A stretch of DNA of 64,000 nucleotides from Marinobacterium lutimaris (GCF_900108065.1 NZ_FNVQ01000005.1:372001-436000); one strand, 5' to 3'. Positions 1 to 11,809 are shown, counted from the stretch's first letter. The notes: generated by a model from the letters alone, not told the origin. Translations and numbers: made by a program.

Positions 1-676
1 CCTTGTTCCAGAGATAGAAGCCCAGCCCCGAGGCCAGCAGCCCCAGCCAGGCCAGCACTCCCCATTGCAGCGAGGTCTGCGGCAGTTTCTCCGGGTTCCC
101 CAGCAGCAGAAACGCCGGCAGCACCACCATCAGCGCACCGATAAAGAACAGACCAAAACTGCGGTACAGCGGCCCCTCCACGGCATAGCGCTTCACCAGA
201 TGGGCATAGCCCACCTGCCCCGCCGCAAACGCCAGGTTGGCTAGCTGCAGAATCAGGAAGCCGGTGAGAAATTCACTGGAGATATTGTCGTAACGGATGA
301 TCGCCGCGCCCACTACCGCCATGGCTGTGGAGATCAAAGGACCTGCCGTAAACCGCCCTTTCAGCCCCTCGTCGATCAACGCCACATAGAGCGGCGTGGT
401 GATGGTAAACAGCAGCACCTCAGGTACGCTCAGGTACTCGAACGACTGGTAAAGGCAGACGTAAGTGACGCCAAACTGCAGCGCGCCGCAGACCGCGATA
501 CCGGCGATCAATCCATTGGAGAGTCCCTTGAGACGCAGCAGCGGCAGAAACAGCGCCCCCGCCAGCAGTATGCGCGTCAGCACCGCAAAATAACTGTCCA
601 CCCGCCCGGCGAGATATTCGCCAATCAGGCTGAATGAGAACGCCCAGAGCAGGGTCACAAACACCAGGTAACGCAC
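1..676 (-). CDS. EamA/DMT-family transporter, 3' end outside the window
   Basis: Reading the minus strand from a GTG at 676 gives a highly hydrophobic protein of at least 225 residues that runs off the left edge. It begins VRYLVFVTLLWAFSFSL, which is the usual first helix of drug/metabolite transporter (EamA) proteins, and shows about seven predicted membrane helices. AAGGAAG lies about six bases before the GTG, which supports that start. A WNKG-like stretch near the visible end resembles the second EamA repeat. Substrate cannot be told from sequence; family members export amino acids, amines or metabolites across the inner membrane. The gene is read in the same direction as fba but a terminator separates them. 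Confidence 0.75.
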   Translation of the reverse strand, partial: MRYLVFVTLLWAFSFSLIGEYLAGRVDSYFAVLTRILLAGALFLPLLRLKGLSNGLIAGIAVCGALQFGVTYVCLYQSFEYLSVPEVLLFTITTPLYVALIDEGLKGRFTAGPLISTAMAVVGAAIIRYDNISSEFLTGFLILQLANLAFAAGQVGYAHLVKRYAVEGPLYRSFGLFFIGALMVVLPAFLLLGNPEKLPQTSLQWGVLAWLGLLASGLGFYLWNK

Positions 677-710
677 GGCTGCTTCCTTTACGAATCGAAA
701 TGAGGGGACG

Positions 711-736
711 AAAAAGGGCGGCCTGAGGCCGCCCTT
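711..736 (-). terminator. Rho-independent terminator of fba
   Basis: A perfect 10-bp stem (714-723 with 727-736, loop TGA) is followed on the minus strand by five T residues (711-715). It lies just after the fba stop and ends the tkt-epd-pgk-fba block before the EamA gene. Confidence 0.85.
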
Positions 737-758
737 GAGATCATGCGTCGATCAACGA

Positions 759-1823
759 TCAGTTGATCTTGGCGTCCAGCTTGCCGGCATCATAATGCTC
801 GGCCATGGTTTCCAGCGGAATCGCCTTGATCTTGTCGGCGTGACCTGCGGTACCAAAGGCTTCGTAGCGGTCGATACAGATATCGCGCATGGCGCCGATG
901 GTTTCCTTGAGGAATTTACGCGGGTCGAACTCGGACGGGTTCTGCGCCATGAAACGACGCACCGCGCCGGTAGAGGCCAGACGCAGGTCGGTATCGATGT
1001 TGACCTTGCGCACGCCGTGCTTGATCCCTTCAACGATCTGCTCGACCGGTACACCGTAGGTTTCCGGAATCTCACCACCGTATTCGTTGATGATCGCCAG
1101 CCACTCCTGAGGAACGGAGGAAGAACCGTGCATTACCAGGTGGGTGTTCGGGATACGGGCGTGGATCTCTTTGATACGGCCGATGGACAGGGTATCGCCG
1201 GTGGGCGGCTTGGTGAACTTGTAGGCACCGTGGGAGGTACCGCAGGCGATCGCCAGGGCGTCCACGTTGGTGGCCTTAACGAACTCAGCGGCTTCGTCCG
1301 GGTCGGTCAGCATCTGGTCGTGGGACAGTACGCCCTCGGCGCCGATACCGTCTTCTTCACCGGCCATACCGGTTTCCAGGGAACCCAGGCAACCCAGTTC
1401 GCCTTCAACGGAAACACCGCAGGCGTGCGCCATTTCGACGGTACGACGGGTCACGTCCACGTTGTACTCGTAGGAGGTCGGGGTTTTACCGTCGGTGCCC
1501 AGAGAACCATCCATCATGACGGACGAGAAGCCCAGGGCGATGGAGCGCTGGCAGACCGCCGGGCTGGTGCCGTGGTCCTGGTGCATGCAGACAGGCACAT
1601 CAGGAAACTCTTCGATAGCCGCCAGGATCATGTGCTTGAGGAAGTTGGAGCCCGCGTACTTACGTGCGCCTGCGGATGCCTGCACGATCACCGGAGAGTT
1701 GGTCTTGGATGCGGCTTCCATGATGGCGCGCATCTGTTCCAGGTTGTTGACGTTAAATGCCGGAATGCCATAACCGTACTCGGCGGCGTGGTCCAGCAGC
1801 TGACGCATAGAGATCAGTGCCAT
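759..1823 (-). CDS. fba: Class II fructose-bisphosphate aldolase, Calvin-cycle subtype
   Basis: This 354-residue protein reversibly splits fructose-1,6-bisphosphate into dihydroxyacetone phosphate and glyceraldehyde-3-phosphate in the cytoplasm. Class II hallmarks are visible: the metal/catalytic MHQDHGTSP segment (about residue 80), GVSVEGELG, and the late zinc histidine in VMHGSSSVP, followed by the KVNIDTDLR phosphate-binding stretch. The start [13 protein letters not shown] is the family start. Length and motifs match the Calvin-cycle subtype found in Pseudomonas rather than the E. coli FbaA subtype. It is the last gene of the tkt-epd-pgk-fba series, 78 bp after pgk. Confidence 0.97.
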   Translation of the reverse strand: MALISMRQLLDHAAEYGYGIPAFNVNNLEQMRAIMEAASKTNSPVIVQASAGARKYAGSNFLKHMILAAIEEFPDVPVCMHQDHGTSPAVCQRSIALGFSSVMMDGSLGTDGKTPTSYEYNVDVTRRTVEMAHACGVSVEGELGCLGSLETGMAGEEDGIGAEGVLSHDQMLTDPDEAAEFVKATNVDALAIACGTSHGAYKFTKPPTGDTLSIGRIKEIHARIPNTHLVMHGSSSVPQEWLAIINEYGGEIPETYGVPVEQIVEGIKHGVRKVNIDTDLRLASTGAVRRFMAQNPSEFDPRKFLKETIGAMRDICIDRYEAFGTAGHADKIKAIPLETMAEHYDAGKLDAKIN

Positions 1824-1866
1824 GTTATTTCACCCTTAATCTTTTGAAATCGTGTAAATCGTTGGT

Positions 1867-1884
1867 GGGCCGCTATCGCGGCCC
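1867..1884. other. Hairpin in the pgk-fba spacer
   Basis: GGGCCGC (1867-1873) pairs with GCGGCCC (1878-1884) around a TATC loop. No T run follows on the minus strand, so it is more likely an mRNA processing or stability hairpin between two co-transcribed genes than a terminator. Confidence 0.4.
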
Positions 1885-1901
1885 TGGCCCTTAATGCAGC
1901 C

Positions 1902-3068
1902 TTACTGCGCCGCACGCTGCTCAAGCATGGCTACTGCCGGCAGCACCTTACCCTCTACAAACTCGAGGAACGCGCCGCCCCCGGTGGAGATGTAGGAAAC
2001 CTGCTCGGCGATGCCGTATTTATCCACGGCCGCCAGTGTATCGCCACCGCCAGCGATGGAGAAACCCGCGCTGCCGGCGATCGCCAGCGACAGGGTTTTG
2101 GTGCCTTCGCCAAACTGGTCAAACTCAAATACGCCAACCGGGCCGTTCCAGATGATGGTGCCCGCTTCCTTCAGCAGCTCTGCCAGGTTAGCGGCAGACT
2201 GGGGACCGATATCGAGAATCATATCGTCCTCGGCCACGTCATCAACCGACTTGATGGTCGCGACCGCGGTTTCAGCAAACTCGGTTGCCACGACCACATC
2301 CACCGGCAGCGGGATGCTGACCTTTTCCATCAGCGCCTTGGCGGTATCGATCAGATCATGCTCGCACAGGGACTTGCCAACCGGCTTACCCGCAGCGGCG
2401 AGGAAGGTGTTGGCGATACCACCGCCGACGATCAGCTGATCGCACTTCTCGGACAGAGCGTTAAGCACTTCCAGCTTGGTGGACACCTTGGAACCACCGA
2501 CGATGGCGGCCATCGGGCGTGCCGGCTTATCCAGCGCCTTGCCCAGGGCATCCAGCTCATTGGCCAGCAGCGGACCTGCGCAGGCCACGGGTGCGAACTT
2601 GCCGACACCGTGGGTGGAAGCCTGGGCGCGGTGAGCGGTACCAAAGGCATCCATCACGTAGATGTCGCACAGCGCCGCCATCTTCTGGCTCAGAGCTTCG
2701 TCATCTTTCTTTTCGCCGTTGTTAAAACGGACATTTTCCAGCAGTACCAGTTCCCCCTCTTCCAGGTCGAAACCGCCATCCAGCCAATCTTTGACCAGCG
2801 GCACTTCGCGCCCCAGCATTTTGCCGATATGGCTGGCGACCGGCGCCAGGGAGTACTGCTCTTCGTACTGACCTTCGGTGGGGCGACCCAGGTGAGACAT
2901 CACCATGACCTTGGCGCCCGCCTTCAGTGCCATCTCGATGGTTGGCAGCGAGGCGCGGATGCGCGCGTCCGAGGTTACCTGTCCATCCTTGACCGGTACG
3001 TTGAGATCTTCACGGATCAGCACGCGCTTGCCTGCCAGATCCAGATCCGCCATTTTCAGTACGCTCAT
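1902..3068 (-). CDS. pgk: Phosphoglycerate kinase
   Basis: This 388-residue enzyme transfers phosphate between 1,3-bisphosphoglycerate and ADP in glycolysis and works in reverse in gluconeogenesis. The N-terminal substrate motif [13 protein letters not shown], the HLGRPTEG segment and the [12 protein letters not shown] hinge are all present. The C-terminal nucleotide-binding glycine motif GGGDTLAAV is also intact. Length equals the bacterial norm (387-390). It lies between epd and fba, the classical gammaproteobacterial order, with a 76-bp spacer after epd. Confidence 0.98.
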   Translation of the reverse strand: MSVLKMADLDLAGKRVLIREDLNVPVKDGQVTSDARIRASLPTIEMALKAGAKVMVMSHLGRPTEGQYEEQYSLAPVASHIGKMLGREVPLVKDWLDGGFDLEEGELVLLENVRFNNGEKKDDEALSQKMAALCDIYVMDAFGTAHRAQASTHGVGKFAPVACAGPLLANELDALGKALDKPARPMAAIVGGSKVSTKLEVLNALSEKCDQLIVGGGIANTFLAAAGKPVGKSLCEHDLIDTAKALMEKVSIPLPVDVVVATEFAETAVATIKSVDDVAEDDMILDIGPQSAANLAELLKEAGTIIWNGPVGVFEFDQFGEGTKTLSLAIAGSAGFSIAGGGDTLAAVDKYGIAEQVSYISTGGGAFLEFVEGKVLPAVAMLEQRAAQ

Positions 3069-3144
3069 TCCAGATTCCTGTAATTTAAGTCAATTAAGTC
3101 TTATAGATGTTGTTCTATTTTTGCCCTGAGCCAGCACCGCCAGC

Positions 3145-4164
3145 TCAGCGCAGATCCATCCAGTGTTGCGCCACGTCCAGCATGCGGTTGGCAAAAGCCC
3201 ACTCGTTGTCGAACCAGCATAGCAGCTTCAGCATCCGCCCTCCGGCGAGGCAGGTCTGGGTGCTGTCGACCACACCCGAGCGCGGATCACGATTAAAATC
3301 CACCGAGGCGTGCGGCTCGTCCGTGTAGCCCAGAATCCCCGCCAGCGGCCCTTCACGGGTGGCGCTGCGCAGCATGGCATTAACCTCATCCACGCTGGTA
3401 TCGCGCTTCAGGTTGATCGACATATCCATCAGCGAGACATTGATCGTCGGCACCCGCACATGACGGCAACTGAAACGCCCCGCCAGGTGCGGCAGCAGAC
3501 GGTCTATGCCGCGGTCCAAACCGGTATCGACCGGGATGATCGACTGCAGCGCACTGCGCGTCAGGCGCAGGTCGGTGCGATGATAAGCATCGATCACCGG
3601 CTGGTCGTTCATCGCCGAGTGGATGGTGGTGGTCAGTCCGTACTCGATACCGAAGTGACGGTCCAGCAGGTCCAGCACCGGAATCACGCAGTTGGTGGTG
3701 CAGGACGCCGCAGAAACGATGCGATGTTCCGCTTTCAGCGAGTCCTGATTTACCCCGAACACCACGGTGGCATCCACTTCCGGCAGCGCCGGCTGGGAGA
3801 ACAGCAGTCGACCGGCGCCGGCCGACAGATGCTGCTCCGCGATCTCGCGGCTCTTGAACGAACCGGAGCATTCCAGGATCAGATCGATGCCGAGTTCATC
3901 CCAGGGCAGCTCGCGGGGATCCTCGTAGCTGAGCACGCGGATACGGTCTTCACCGATCAGCAGATACTCGCCATCCCTGTCCACCGGCAGCGGAAAACGC
4001 CCGTGAGTGGTGTCGTAGCGCGTCAGGTAAGCCAGGGTCTCGATATCGGACAGTTCATTAAGCGCAACCACCTCAAACCGGTCGGTCATACCACGCTCAT
4101 AGAGTGCGCGCAGTACACACTGCCCGATTCGACCATAGCCGTTGATCGCTACACGATACGCCAT
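3145..4164 (-). CDS. epd: Erythrose-4-phosphate dehydrogenase (GAPDH family)
   Basis: This 339-residue NAD-dependent dehydrogenase belongs to the GAPDH family. It shows the Rossmann start VAINGYGRIGQ, the active-site cysteine in SAASCTTNC and the IHSAMNDQPVIDAYH segment. That last segment and the exact E. coli Epd length (339) point to erythrose-4-phosphate dehydrogenase, which supplies 4-phosphoerythronate for pyridoxal 5'-phosphate synthesis, rather than glycolytic GapA. The position between tkt and pgk is the standard place for epd (gapB in Pseudomonas). Glycolytic activity as a second role cannot be excluded from sequence. Confidence 0.88.
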   Translation of the reverse strand: MAYRVAINGYGRIGQCVLRALYERGMTDRFEVVALNELSDIETLAYLTRYDTTHGRFPLPVDRDGEYLLIGEDRIRVLSYEDPRELPWDELGIDLILECSGSFKSREIAEQHLSAGAGRLLFSQPALPEVDATVVFGVNQDSLKAEHRIVSAASCTTNCVIPVLDLLDRHFGIEYGLTTTIHSAMNDQPVIDAYHRTDLRLTRSALQSIIPVDTGLDRGIDRLLPHLAGRFSCRHVRVPTINVSLMDMSINLKRDTSVDEVNAMLRSATREGPLAGILGYTDEPHASVDFNRDPRSGVVDSTQTCLAGGRMLKLLCWFDNEWAFANRMLDVAQHWMDLR

Positions 4165-4198
4165 CGATACCTTTACCGAATGCTAAAAGAGAGAACGC

Positions 4199-4238
4199 AA
4201 AACGGGGCGGCCCATCCATCCAGGTATGGGCCGCCCCG
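4199..4238 (-). terminator. Terminator between tkt and epd
   Basis: A 13-bp perfect stem (4203-4215 with 4226-4238, 10-nt loop) is followed on the minus strand by four Ts (4199-4202). It lies 9 bp after the tkt stop and probably cuts tkt expression from epd-pgk-fba, or attenuates it. Confidence 0.75.
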
Positions 4239-4246
4239 CTAACTGA

Positions 4247-6241
<1,995 letters not shown>

Positions 6242-6532
6242 TCACTCTACTCCTGGGCCTGGCCCAATTTGCGGATTAGCGGGTAAGAAGCTCGAATTTT
6301 TGCAGCGCAATTTTCGCGCAGATAACTCCGGTCTTCAAATCCAATTGCCACAATTTGAGCCAAATTCATGCCGATACAGCAAAATTTTCACGCCCGGCGA
6401 GCCGAGAGCCCATGCAATCGGACGGGCAGACCGCTAAAATGTCGTTTTCGGGCAGGCCAGCAATAACCCGGCCGTTCCGCCCCCAGCTAACTGTTTTATC
6501 CCGTTTCACTGCCTTAAGGATTGCGCGTACCG
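6242..6532. other. Divergent tkt/metK intergenic region
   Basis: This 291-bp region must hold the promoters for both tkt and metK. I see no RNA gene and no known SAM or SAH riboswitch shape, and no strong -35/-10 pair in either direction. It is noticeably richer in A/T around 6295-6390 than the genes beside it. Confidence 0.5.
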
Positions 6533-7723
6533 ATGAGCGAATACAGCCTGTTTACCTCCGAGTCCGTCTCCGAGGGCCACCCGGACAAAATCGCCGACCA
6601 GATCTCCGACGCTGTTCTCGATGCGATCATCGCCGAGGACAAGCTGGCCCGCGTGGCCTGCGAGACCATGGTCAAAACCGGCGTCGCCATCGTTTCCGGC
6701 GAGATCAGCACCAGCGCCTGGATCGACCTGGAAAAACTGGTGCGCGATGTTATCTGTGATATCGGTTACACCTCTTCCAACGTCGGCTACGACGGCGAAA
6801 CCTGCGGCGTGATCAACATCATCGGCAAGCAGTCGGTGGATATCGCCCAGGGCGTGGACCGCAGCAGACCTGAAGATCAGGGCGCCGGCGACCAAGGCCT
6901 GATGTTCGGCTACGCCTCCAACGAGACCGAAGTGCTGATGCCGGCACCGATCACCTTCTCTCACCGCCTGGTTGAGCGTCAGGCTGAAGCGCGCCGCTCA
7001 GGCCTGCTGCCCTGGCTGCGCCCGGATGCCAAATCCCAGGTGACCTGCCGCTATGAAAACGGCAAGCCGGTGGCGATCGATGCCGTGGTGCTGTCTACCC
7101 AGCACAACCCCGACGTTTCCCAGGCCGATCTGCATGAAGCGGTACAGGAACTGATCATCAAGCACGTGCTGCCGGCAGAACTGCTGCACAAGGACACCCA
7201 GTACCACATCAACCCCACCGGCACCTTCGTTATCGGCGGCCCGGTCGGCGACTGTGGTCTGACCGGTCGTAAGATCATCGTCGACACCTACGGCGGCATG
7301 GCCCGGCACGGTGGCGGCGCGTTCTCCGGCAAAGACCCCTCCAAGGTGGACCGTTCCGCAGCCTACGCTGGCCGTTACGTGGCCAAGAACATCGTCGCCG
7401 CAGGCCTCGCCGATCGCTGTGAGATCCAGGTTTCCTACGCCATCGGTGTAGCCGAACCGACCTCCGTGTCGATCAACACCTTCGGTACCGGCAAGATCGC
7501 CGAGCACAAGATTATCGAGCTGGTGCGCGACAATTTCGATCTGCGCCCCTACGCGATCACCCGTATGCTCGACCTGCTGCACCCGATGTACAAACAGACC
7601 GCAGCCTACGGTCACTTCGGTCGCCAACCCTATGAAATGACAGTCGGAGACGACACTTTCACCGCATTTCCCTGGGAAAAAACCGACAAGGCCGACGCAT
7701 TGCGCGAAGCCGCTGGTCTCTGA
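6533..7723 (+). CDS. metK: S-adenosylmethionine synthetase
   Basis: This 396-residue enzyme makes S-adenosylmethionine from methionine and ATP. It has the family start [19 protein letters not shown] with the ATP-binding [12 protein letters not shown], the conserved [12 protein letters not shown] (about residue 115) and the glycine-rich [16 protein letters not shown] (about residue 260). An in-frame TTG at 6521 would add four residues, but the ATG at 6533 gives the conserved family N-terminus. The gene is monocistronic, ending in a clear terminator. Confidence 0.97.
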   Translation: MSEYSLFTSESVSEGHPDKIADQISDAVLDAIIAEDKLARVACETMVKTGVAIVSGEISTSAWIDLEKLVRDVICDIGYTSSNVGYDGETCGVINIIGKQSVDIAQGVDRSRPEDQGAGDQGLMFGYASNETEVLMPAPITFSHRLVERQAEARRSGLLPWLRPDAKSQVTCRYENGKPVAIDAVVLSTQHNPDVSQADLHEAVQELIIKHVLPAELLHKDTQYHINPTGTFVIGGPVGDCGLTGRKIIVDTYGGMARHGGGAFSGKDPSKVDRSAAYAGRYVAKNIVAAGLADRCEIQVSYAIGVAEPTSVSINTFGTGKIAEHKIIELVRDNFDLRPYAITRMLDLLHPMYKQTAAYGHFGRQPYEMTVGDDTFTAFPWEKTDKADALREAAGL

Positions 7724-7751
7724 TCTAAATTAGATCTAGACTGCGAAACTG

Positions 7752-7777
7752 AAGCCCGGCCAAAAGCCGGGCTTTTT
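7752..7777 (+). terminator. Rho-independent terminator of metK
   Basis: AAGCCCGGC (7752-7760) pairs with GCCGGGCTT (7766-7774) around a 5-nt loop and runs into a short T tract. It lies about 30 bp after the metK stop. Confidence 0.9.
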
Positions 7778-7816
7778 CATCTGAGAACAACAAGATAGCT
7801 GCCTGAACAAGGCGCA

Positions 7817-10018
7817 ATGGAGAGTCACTCCAGCAGGAATCGGGACCTAACAGAGATGCAACCCAAGGAGCCTATCTCAACACTGAGTAACCTCAGCATA
7901 CGTCGCAAGCTGCTGCTGATGGTGACGCTCTCACTTTTCTGCATCCTGGCCACCGCCCTGCTTGCCGCATTTCTGCACCACAACGATCTGATCGACGCCC
8001 GCAAGCGCGAGGTGCGCAGCATCGTTGAAGTAGTCGGCGGCCAGCTCAACGAGGTCTACGCCCAGCATCAGAACGGCGCTATCGACGACGCCCAACTGCT
8101 GGTCCGCGCCCATGAACTGCTCGATCCGGCGCGCTATCGCCATAACAACTACCTGTTTCTGCTCACCGACGAAGGCAAGATGCTGATCAACGTCGGCCGA
8201 CCCTCGCTGGAAGGGAAAAGCTTTTCCGACCTGCGTGACTCCGAAGGCAACCCGGTGCTGCCCGAACTCTTGCAGGCGATCTCCGAGCGCGATCAGACCT
8301 TCTGGCGCTACCGCTGGGCCCAGCTCGACCAGTCCGGCAACCTCACCCCCGCCAGCGACAAACTCAGCTATTTCATGCGCATCAGTGACAGCAACTGGCT
8401 GCTTGGCTCCGGCGTGCACCTGGACGATATCCAGTCACAGCTGTTCTCGCGTCTGCTCAGTCTCGCCATCCTGACGCTGGCGTTGCTGCTGGCAACGCTA
8501 CTGGTGGCGCTGGCGATCAGCCGCAATATCGCCAACCCACTGCGCCGACTGGCTCAGGCCACCCAGGAGATCAGCAACGCCCGCCTCGAAATTGAGGTAG
8601 AGGACAGTCGTCGCCAGGATGAGATCGGCGCCCTCGCCCGAGCGATTCAGCAGTTGCGGGACCACGCCCAAGAGAACCGGCGCCTGCGCAACCTCAGCGA
8701 GCATGCGCGCTTCCTGGAAGAGTTCGACCCGGTGACCCGCCTCTACAACCGCCAGTCGCTGGGCGATGCGCTGGAGCGGGAGATCACCCGCCAGCAACGT
8801 CAGAACAACCGGCTTGCGGTGCTGGTGATCCGCCTGGTATTGCTGCGGGATATCACCACCCGCTGGGGGCCGGATTGCGGCAACCAGGTGCTGCGCACCA
8901 TTGTCGACCGGCTGCGCAACCATCTGCGCGTCGATGATATTCTCGGCCGCCACGGCGACGACACTCTCACCCTGGTACGCCCCGAGGCCGGCGACAACGA
9001 TGCCATCCGTACGCTGATGCGCGAGCTGCTGGAAGAGATCTCCGCACCGATCACCATCGACGACCAGCCTTTCAATCTGCAGGGGCGCATCGGCGTCAGC
9101 CTATACCCTGAGGATGGCGACCAGGAGTTCCAGCTTGTCGGCCGTGCCGAAGAAGCCCTGCGTGCGGCACGCCGCGCTGAGCGCGACTGGTACTGGTTCA
9201 ATAATCTGGCCAGCGCTCCGGTGGACCAGCGTCTGGGACTCTGGCGCGAAATCCAGGTGGCGATGGAGGAGGACCAGTTCTACCTGGTTTTCCAGCCGGT
9301 TTTCGACCTGCAGAGCAACCAGGCCAACTCCGCCGAGGTACTGCTGCGCTGGCGACACCCCGAGAAGGGGCTGATATCGCCAGCCGTGTTTATCCCCTTT
9401 GCCGAGCAGACCGGGCTCGTCAAACGGATCGACCAGTGGGTGCTTGAGGCCGTGGCGCGACAGCTGCGCAGCTGGCAGGAACAGGGGCTTTCCATGCCGC
9501 TGCTGGCGATCAACCTGTCCGGTATCAGCTTCCTGCGCGCTGATCTGGAACAACATCTGAGAACCACCTTCCATGGCGACACGGGGCTGCTGTCGCACCT
9601 GGTGCTGGAGCTGACCGAGGGAGTGCTGATCGAGGATATGGACCGGATTCAGCTGCAGGTTGAGCAGGTGCGTCAACTGGGCGTCAAGGTAGCCATCGAT
9701 GACTTCGGTACCGGTTACTCGTCGCTGAGCCGGATCCGCAACCTGCCGATCGATCACATCAAGATCGACCAGAGCTTTATTGAAGATATCGTCTCCAATC
9801 CGCAGTGCACCAAGATCGTCGAGGCGATCATGCTGATGGCCCATGGTCTGCGCCTGCAGGTCATCGCCGAGGGCGTGGAACATGAGGACCAGCTGCACCT
9901 GCTGCGCCAGATGGGCTGCGATCTGGTGCAGGGCTACCTGCTCAGCCATCCGCTGGAGCGCAGGGAGTTCGAGACGATGCTGCAACAGGACCTGGAGATC
10001 GATCTGGAGATCGACTAG
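7817..10018 (+). CDS. Membrane Cache-HAMP-GGDEF(degenerate)-EAL protein
   Basis: This 733-residue inner-membrane protein has a first helix at about 29-50, a periplasmic single-Cache (SMP_2-like) sensor to about 212, a second helix at about 213-236, and a HAMP stretch. A GGDEF-like domain (about 305-470) and an EAL domain (about 485-730) follow. The GGDEF signature is replaced by HGDDT, so cyclase activity is doubtful. The EAL domain reads EVL and keeps LELTEG, DDFGTGYSS, KIDQSF and AEGVEH, so cyclic-di-GMP hydrolysis looks possible. An ATG at 7856 is an alternative start, only 13 residues in. The ligand of the sensor is unknown. It stands alone between metK and rsmE. Confidence 0.9.
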   Translation: MESHSSRNRDLTEMQPKEPISTLSNLSIRRKLLLMVTLSLFCILATALLAAFLHHNDLIDARKREVRSIVEVVGGQLNEVYAQHQNGAIDDAQLLVRAHELLDPARYRHNNYLFLLTDEGKMLINVGRPSLEGKSFSDLRDSEGNPVLPELLQAISERDQTFWRYRWAQLDQSGNLTPASDKLSYFMRISDSNWLLGSGVHLDDIQSQLFSRLLSLAILTLALLLATLLVALAISRNIANPLRRLAQATQEISNARLEIEVEDSRRQDEIGALARAIQQLRDHAQENRRLRNLSEHARFLEEFDPVTRLYNRQSLGDALEREITRQQRQNNRLAVLVIRLVLLRDITTRWGPDCGNQVLRTIVDRLRNHLRVDDILGRHGDDTLTLVRPEAGDNDAIRTLMRELLEEISAPITIDDQPFNLQGRIGVSLYPEDGDQEFQLVGRAEEALRAARRAERDWYWFNNLASAPVDQRLGLWREIQVAMEEDQFYLVFQPVFDLQSNQANSAEVLLRWRHPEKGLISPAVFIPFAEQTGLVKRIDQWVLEAVARQLRSWQEQGLSMPLLAINLSGISFLRADLEQHLRTTFHGDTGLLSHLVLELTEGVLIEDMDRIQLQVEQVRQLGVKVAIDDFGTGYSSLSRIRNLPIDHIKIDQSFIEDIVSNPQCTKIVEAIMLMAHGLRLQVIAEGVEHEDQLHLLRQMGCDLVQGYLLSHPLERREFETMLQQDLEIDLEID

Positions 10019-10041
10019 CAGGGGCTCTGCAGCCGCGCCAT

Positions 10042-10054
10042 CTATGGCATAATC
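10042..10054 (+). promoter_or_regulatory. Possible extended -10 promoter for rsmE-gshB
   Basis: TGG-CATAAT (hexamer at 10048-10053) forms an extended -10 element about 30 bp before rsmE. No convincing -35 is seen, so this is tentative. Confidence 0.3.
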
Positions 10055-10082
10055 CCAACTATTTACAGGTAGCGAACTGACT

Positions 10083-10811
10083 ATGCGAGTCCCCCGCGTC
10101 TATCTCGATCTGCCGCTGAGCGAAGGTACCCGCATCGAGCTGGACGACAACGCCTTCAACCACTGCATCAAGGTACTGCGTCTGGCCGAGGGAGCGCCGC
10201 TGACGCTGTTCAACGGCGACGGCCTCGAATATCCGGCAGAGCTGTGCGATGTCGCCAAGAAACGAGCCGCAGCCCAGATCGGCACGCCACAGGACCCGGG
10301 CCGCGAGTCGCCGTTGACCATTGAGGTGGGCCAGGCGATCTCCCGCGGCGAGCGCATGGATTACGCCATCCAGAAGAGCAGCGAACTCGGTATTACACGC
10401 ATCCACCCGCTGTTTACCGAACGTTGCGAGGTACGCCTTAACAACGAACGGCAGGAGAAGCGCCAGCGCCACTGGCAGCAGGTCGCGATCAGCGCCTGTG
10501 AACAGAGCCAGCGCTGCCGGGTACCCGCTATCGAAGAGCCCAGCGCCCTGACCGATTGGATTGGCCGGGTCGACGCGGAACTCAAACTGGTGATGCACCA
10601 TCATACGGCTCAACCCCTGGCCTCTATCGAGCCACCAAAATCCGTGGCCCTGTTGATCGGACCGGAGGGCGGCCTCACTGAAGAAGAGGTGGAGCAGGCG
10701 ATCGCTGCCGGTTTCCAACCCGTGGCCTTTGGCCCCAGGGTGATGCGCACGGAAACCGCCCCCGTTGCCGCCGCCGCCATATTGCAGTATCTATGGGGCG
10801 ACCTCGGCTGA
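10083..10811 (+). CDS. rsmE: 16S rRNA (uracil-1498-N3)-methyltransferase
   Basis: This 242-residue SPOUT-family methyltransferase methylates N3 of U1498 in 16S rRNA of the small ribosomal subunit, using S-adenosylmethionine. The trefoil-knot motifs are clear: LLIGPEGGLTEEE (about residue 195) and FGPRVMRTETAPVAA (about residue 220). The N-terminal PUA-like part begins MRVPRVYLDLPL. Length matches the family (about 240). It lies 40 bp before gshB on the same strand and is probably co-transcribed with it. Confidence 0.95.
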   Translation: MRVPRVYLDLPLSEGTRIELDDNAFNHCIKVLRLAEGAPLTLFNGDGLEYPAELCDVAKKRAAAQIGTPQDPGRESPLTIEVGQAISRGERMDYAIQKSSELGITRIHPLFTERCEVRLNNERQEKRQRHWQQVAISACEQSQRCRVPAIEEPSALTDWIGRVDAELKLVMHHHTAQPLASIEPPKSVALLIGPEGGLTEEEVEQAIAAGFQPVAFGPRVMRTETAPVAAAAILQYLWGDLG

Positions 10812-10851
10812 CCGGCCTGGTCGCTCCGTTTCGGACAGACAGGAATTTCAG

Positions 10852-11805
10852 ATGACCATAAAAGTCGGCATCGTGATGGACCCCATCGAGTCGATCACCT
10901 TCAAGAAAGACACCTCCCTCGGCCTGCTGCACGCCGCACAGCGCAAGGGCTGGGAACTGCACTACATGGAGCAGAGCCACCTGTTCAGCCGTGACGGCGT
11001 AGCCCAGGCCAAGATGGCGCCGCTCAAGGTCGCCATGGATCCCGACAACTGGTTTGAGCGTGGCGAGTATGCCGTGCGCCCTCTGGCTGACATGGACGTG
11101 ATCCTGATGCGTCAGGACCCGCCATTTACCAACGAATTTCTCTACACGACCCATCTGCTCGCCATGGCCGAGCGCGATGGCGTGCTGGTGGTCAACCGCA
11201 CCCAGTCGGTACGCGACTGCAACGAGAAGCTGTTCGCCACACAGTTCCCGCAGTGCTGCCCGCCGGTGCTGGTCACCCGCGACGCCCAGCTGCTGCGCGA
11301 TTTCCACGCCGAGCACCAGGACGTAATCTTCAAGCCGCTGGATGGCATGGGCGGCTCGTCGATCTTCCGAATCAAAGAAGATGGCGTAAACCTGGGCGTG
11401 ATTATCGAGACCCTGACCGAACACGGCCAGCAGACGATCATGGCGCAGAAATACCTGCCGGAGATCAAGGATGGCGACAAGCGCATCCTGATGATCAACG
11501 GTGAACCCGTACCCTACGCCCTGGCCCGTATTCCGTCTGCCGGCGAGACCCGTGGCAACCTGGCCGCCGGTGGTCGCGGCGAAGGCCGTCCGCTGTCGGA
11601 CCGTGACCGCTGGATCTGCGCACAGGTCGGCCCCACTCTGAAAGAGAAAGGGCTGTACTTCGTCGGTCTCGACGTCATCGGTGACTATCTCACCGAGATC
11701 AATGTCACCAGCCCGACCTGCCTGCGTGAACTGGATAACCAGTTCGGCCTGGATATCGGCATGCAGCTGATGGATTGCATCGAACAGACCCTGGCCCAGA
11801 AGTAA
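10852..11805 (+). CDS. gshB: Glutathione synthetase
   Basis: This ATP-grasp enzyme of 317 residues joins gamma-glutamylcysteine and glycine to make glutathione. The longer ORF reaches back into rsmE, but the ATG at 10852 follows AGGAA and gives the family start MTIKVGIVMDPIESI. The ATP-grasp KPLDGMGGSSIFR (about residue 160) and the C-terminal NVTSPTCLRE, which closes over the nucleotide, are present. Length equals E. coli GshB (316). The tonB-like gene starts 4 bp after the stop. In Pseudomonas aeruginosa the pilGHIJK-chp genes separate gshB from rsmE; they are absent here. Confidence 0.97.
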   Translation: MTIKVGIVMDPIESITFKKDTSLGLLHAAQRKGWELHYMEQSHLFSRDGVAQAKMAPLKVAMDPDNWFERGEYAVRPLADMDVILMRQDPPFTNEFLYTTHLLAMAERDGVLVVNRTQSVRDCNEKLFATQFPQCCPPVLVTRDAQLLRDFHAEHQDVIFKPLDGMGGSSIFRIKEDGVNLGVIIETLTEHGQQTIMAQKYLPEIKDGDKRILMINGEPVPYALARIPSAGETRGNLAAGGRGEGRPLSDRDRWICAQVGPTLKEKGLYFVGLDVIGDYLTEINVTSPTCLRELDNQFGLDIGMQLMDCIEQTLAQK

Positions 11806-11809
11806 CTGC

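Noticed and set aside
735-1847. 370-codon plus-strand ORF over fba
   Set aside because: It is antisense to a fully conserved aldolase gene; long mirror ORFs are expected from the high-GC third positions. It has no family signature.
3145-4164. Glycolytic GAPDH (gapA)
   Set aside because: The sequence segments and length fit erythrose-4-phosphate dehydrogenase better, and the tkt-epd-pgk order supports that.
3310-4242. 310-codon plus-strand ORF over epd
   Set aside because: Shadow of the conserved epd gene, no recognisable domain and no ribosome site.
6242-6532. SAM or SAH riboswitch before metK
   Set aside because: I looked for the conserved stems and cores of known SAM/SAH classes and found none.
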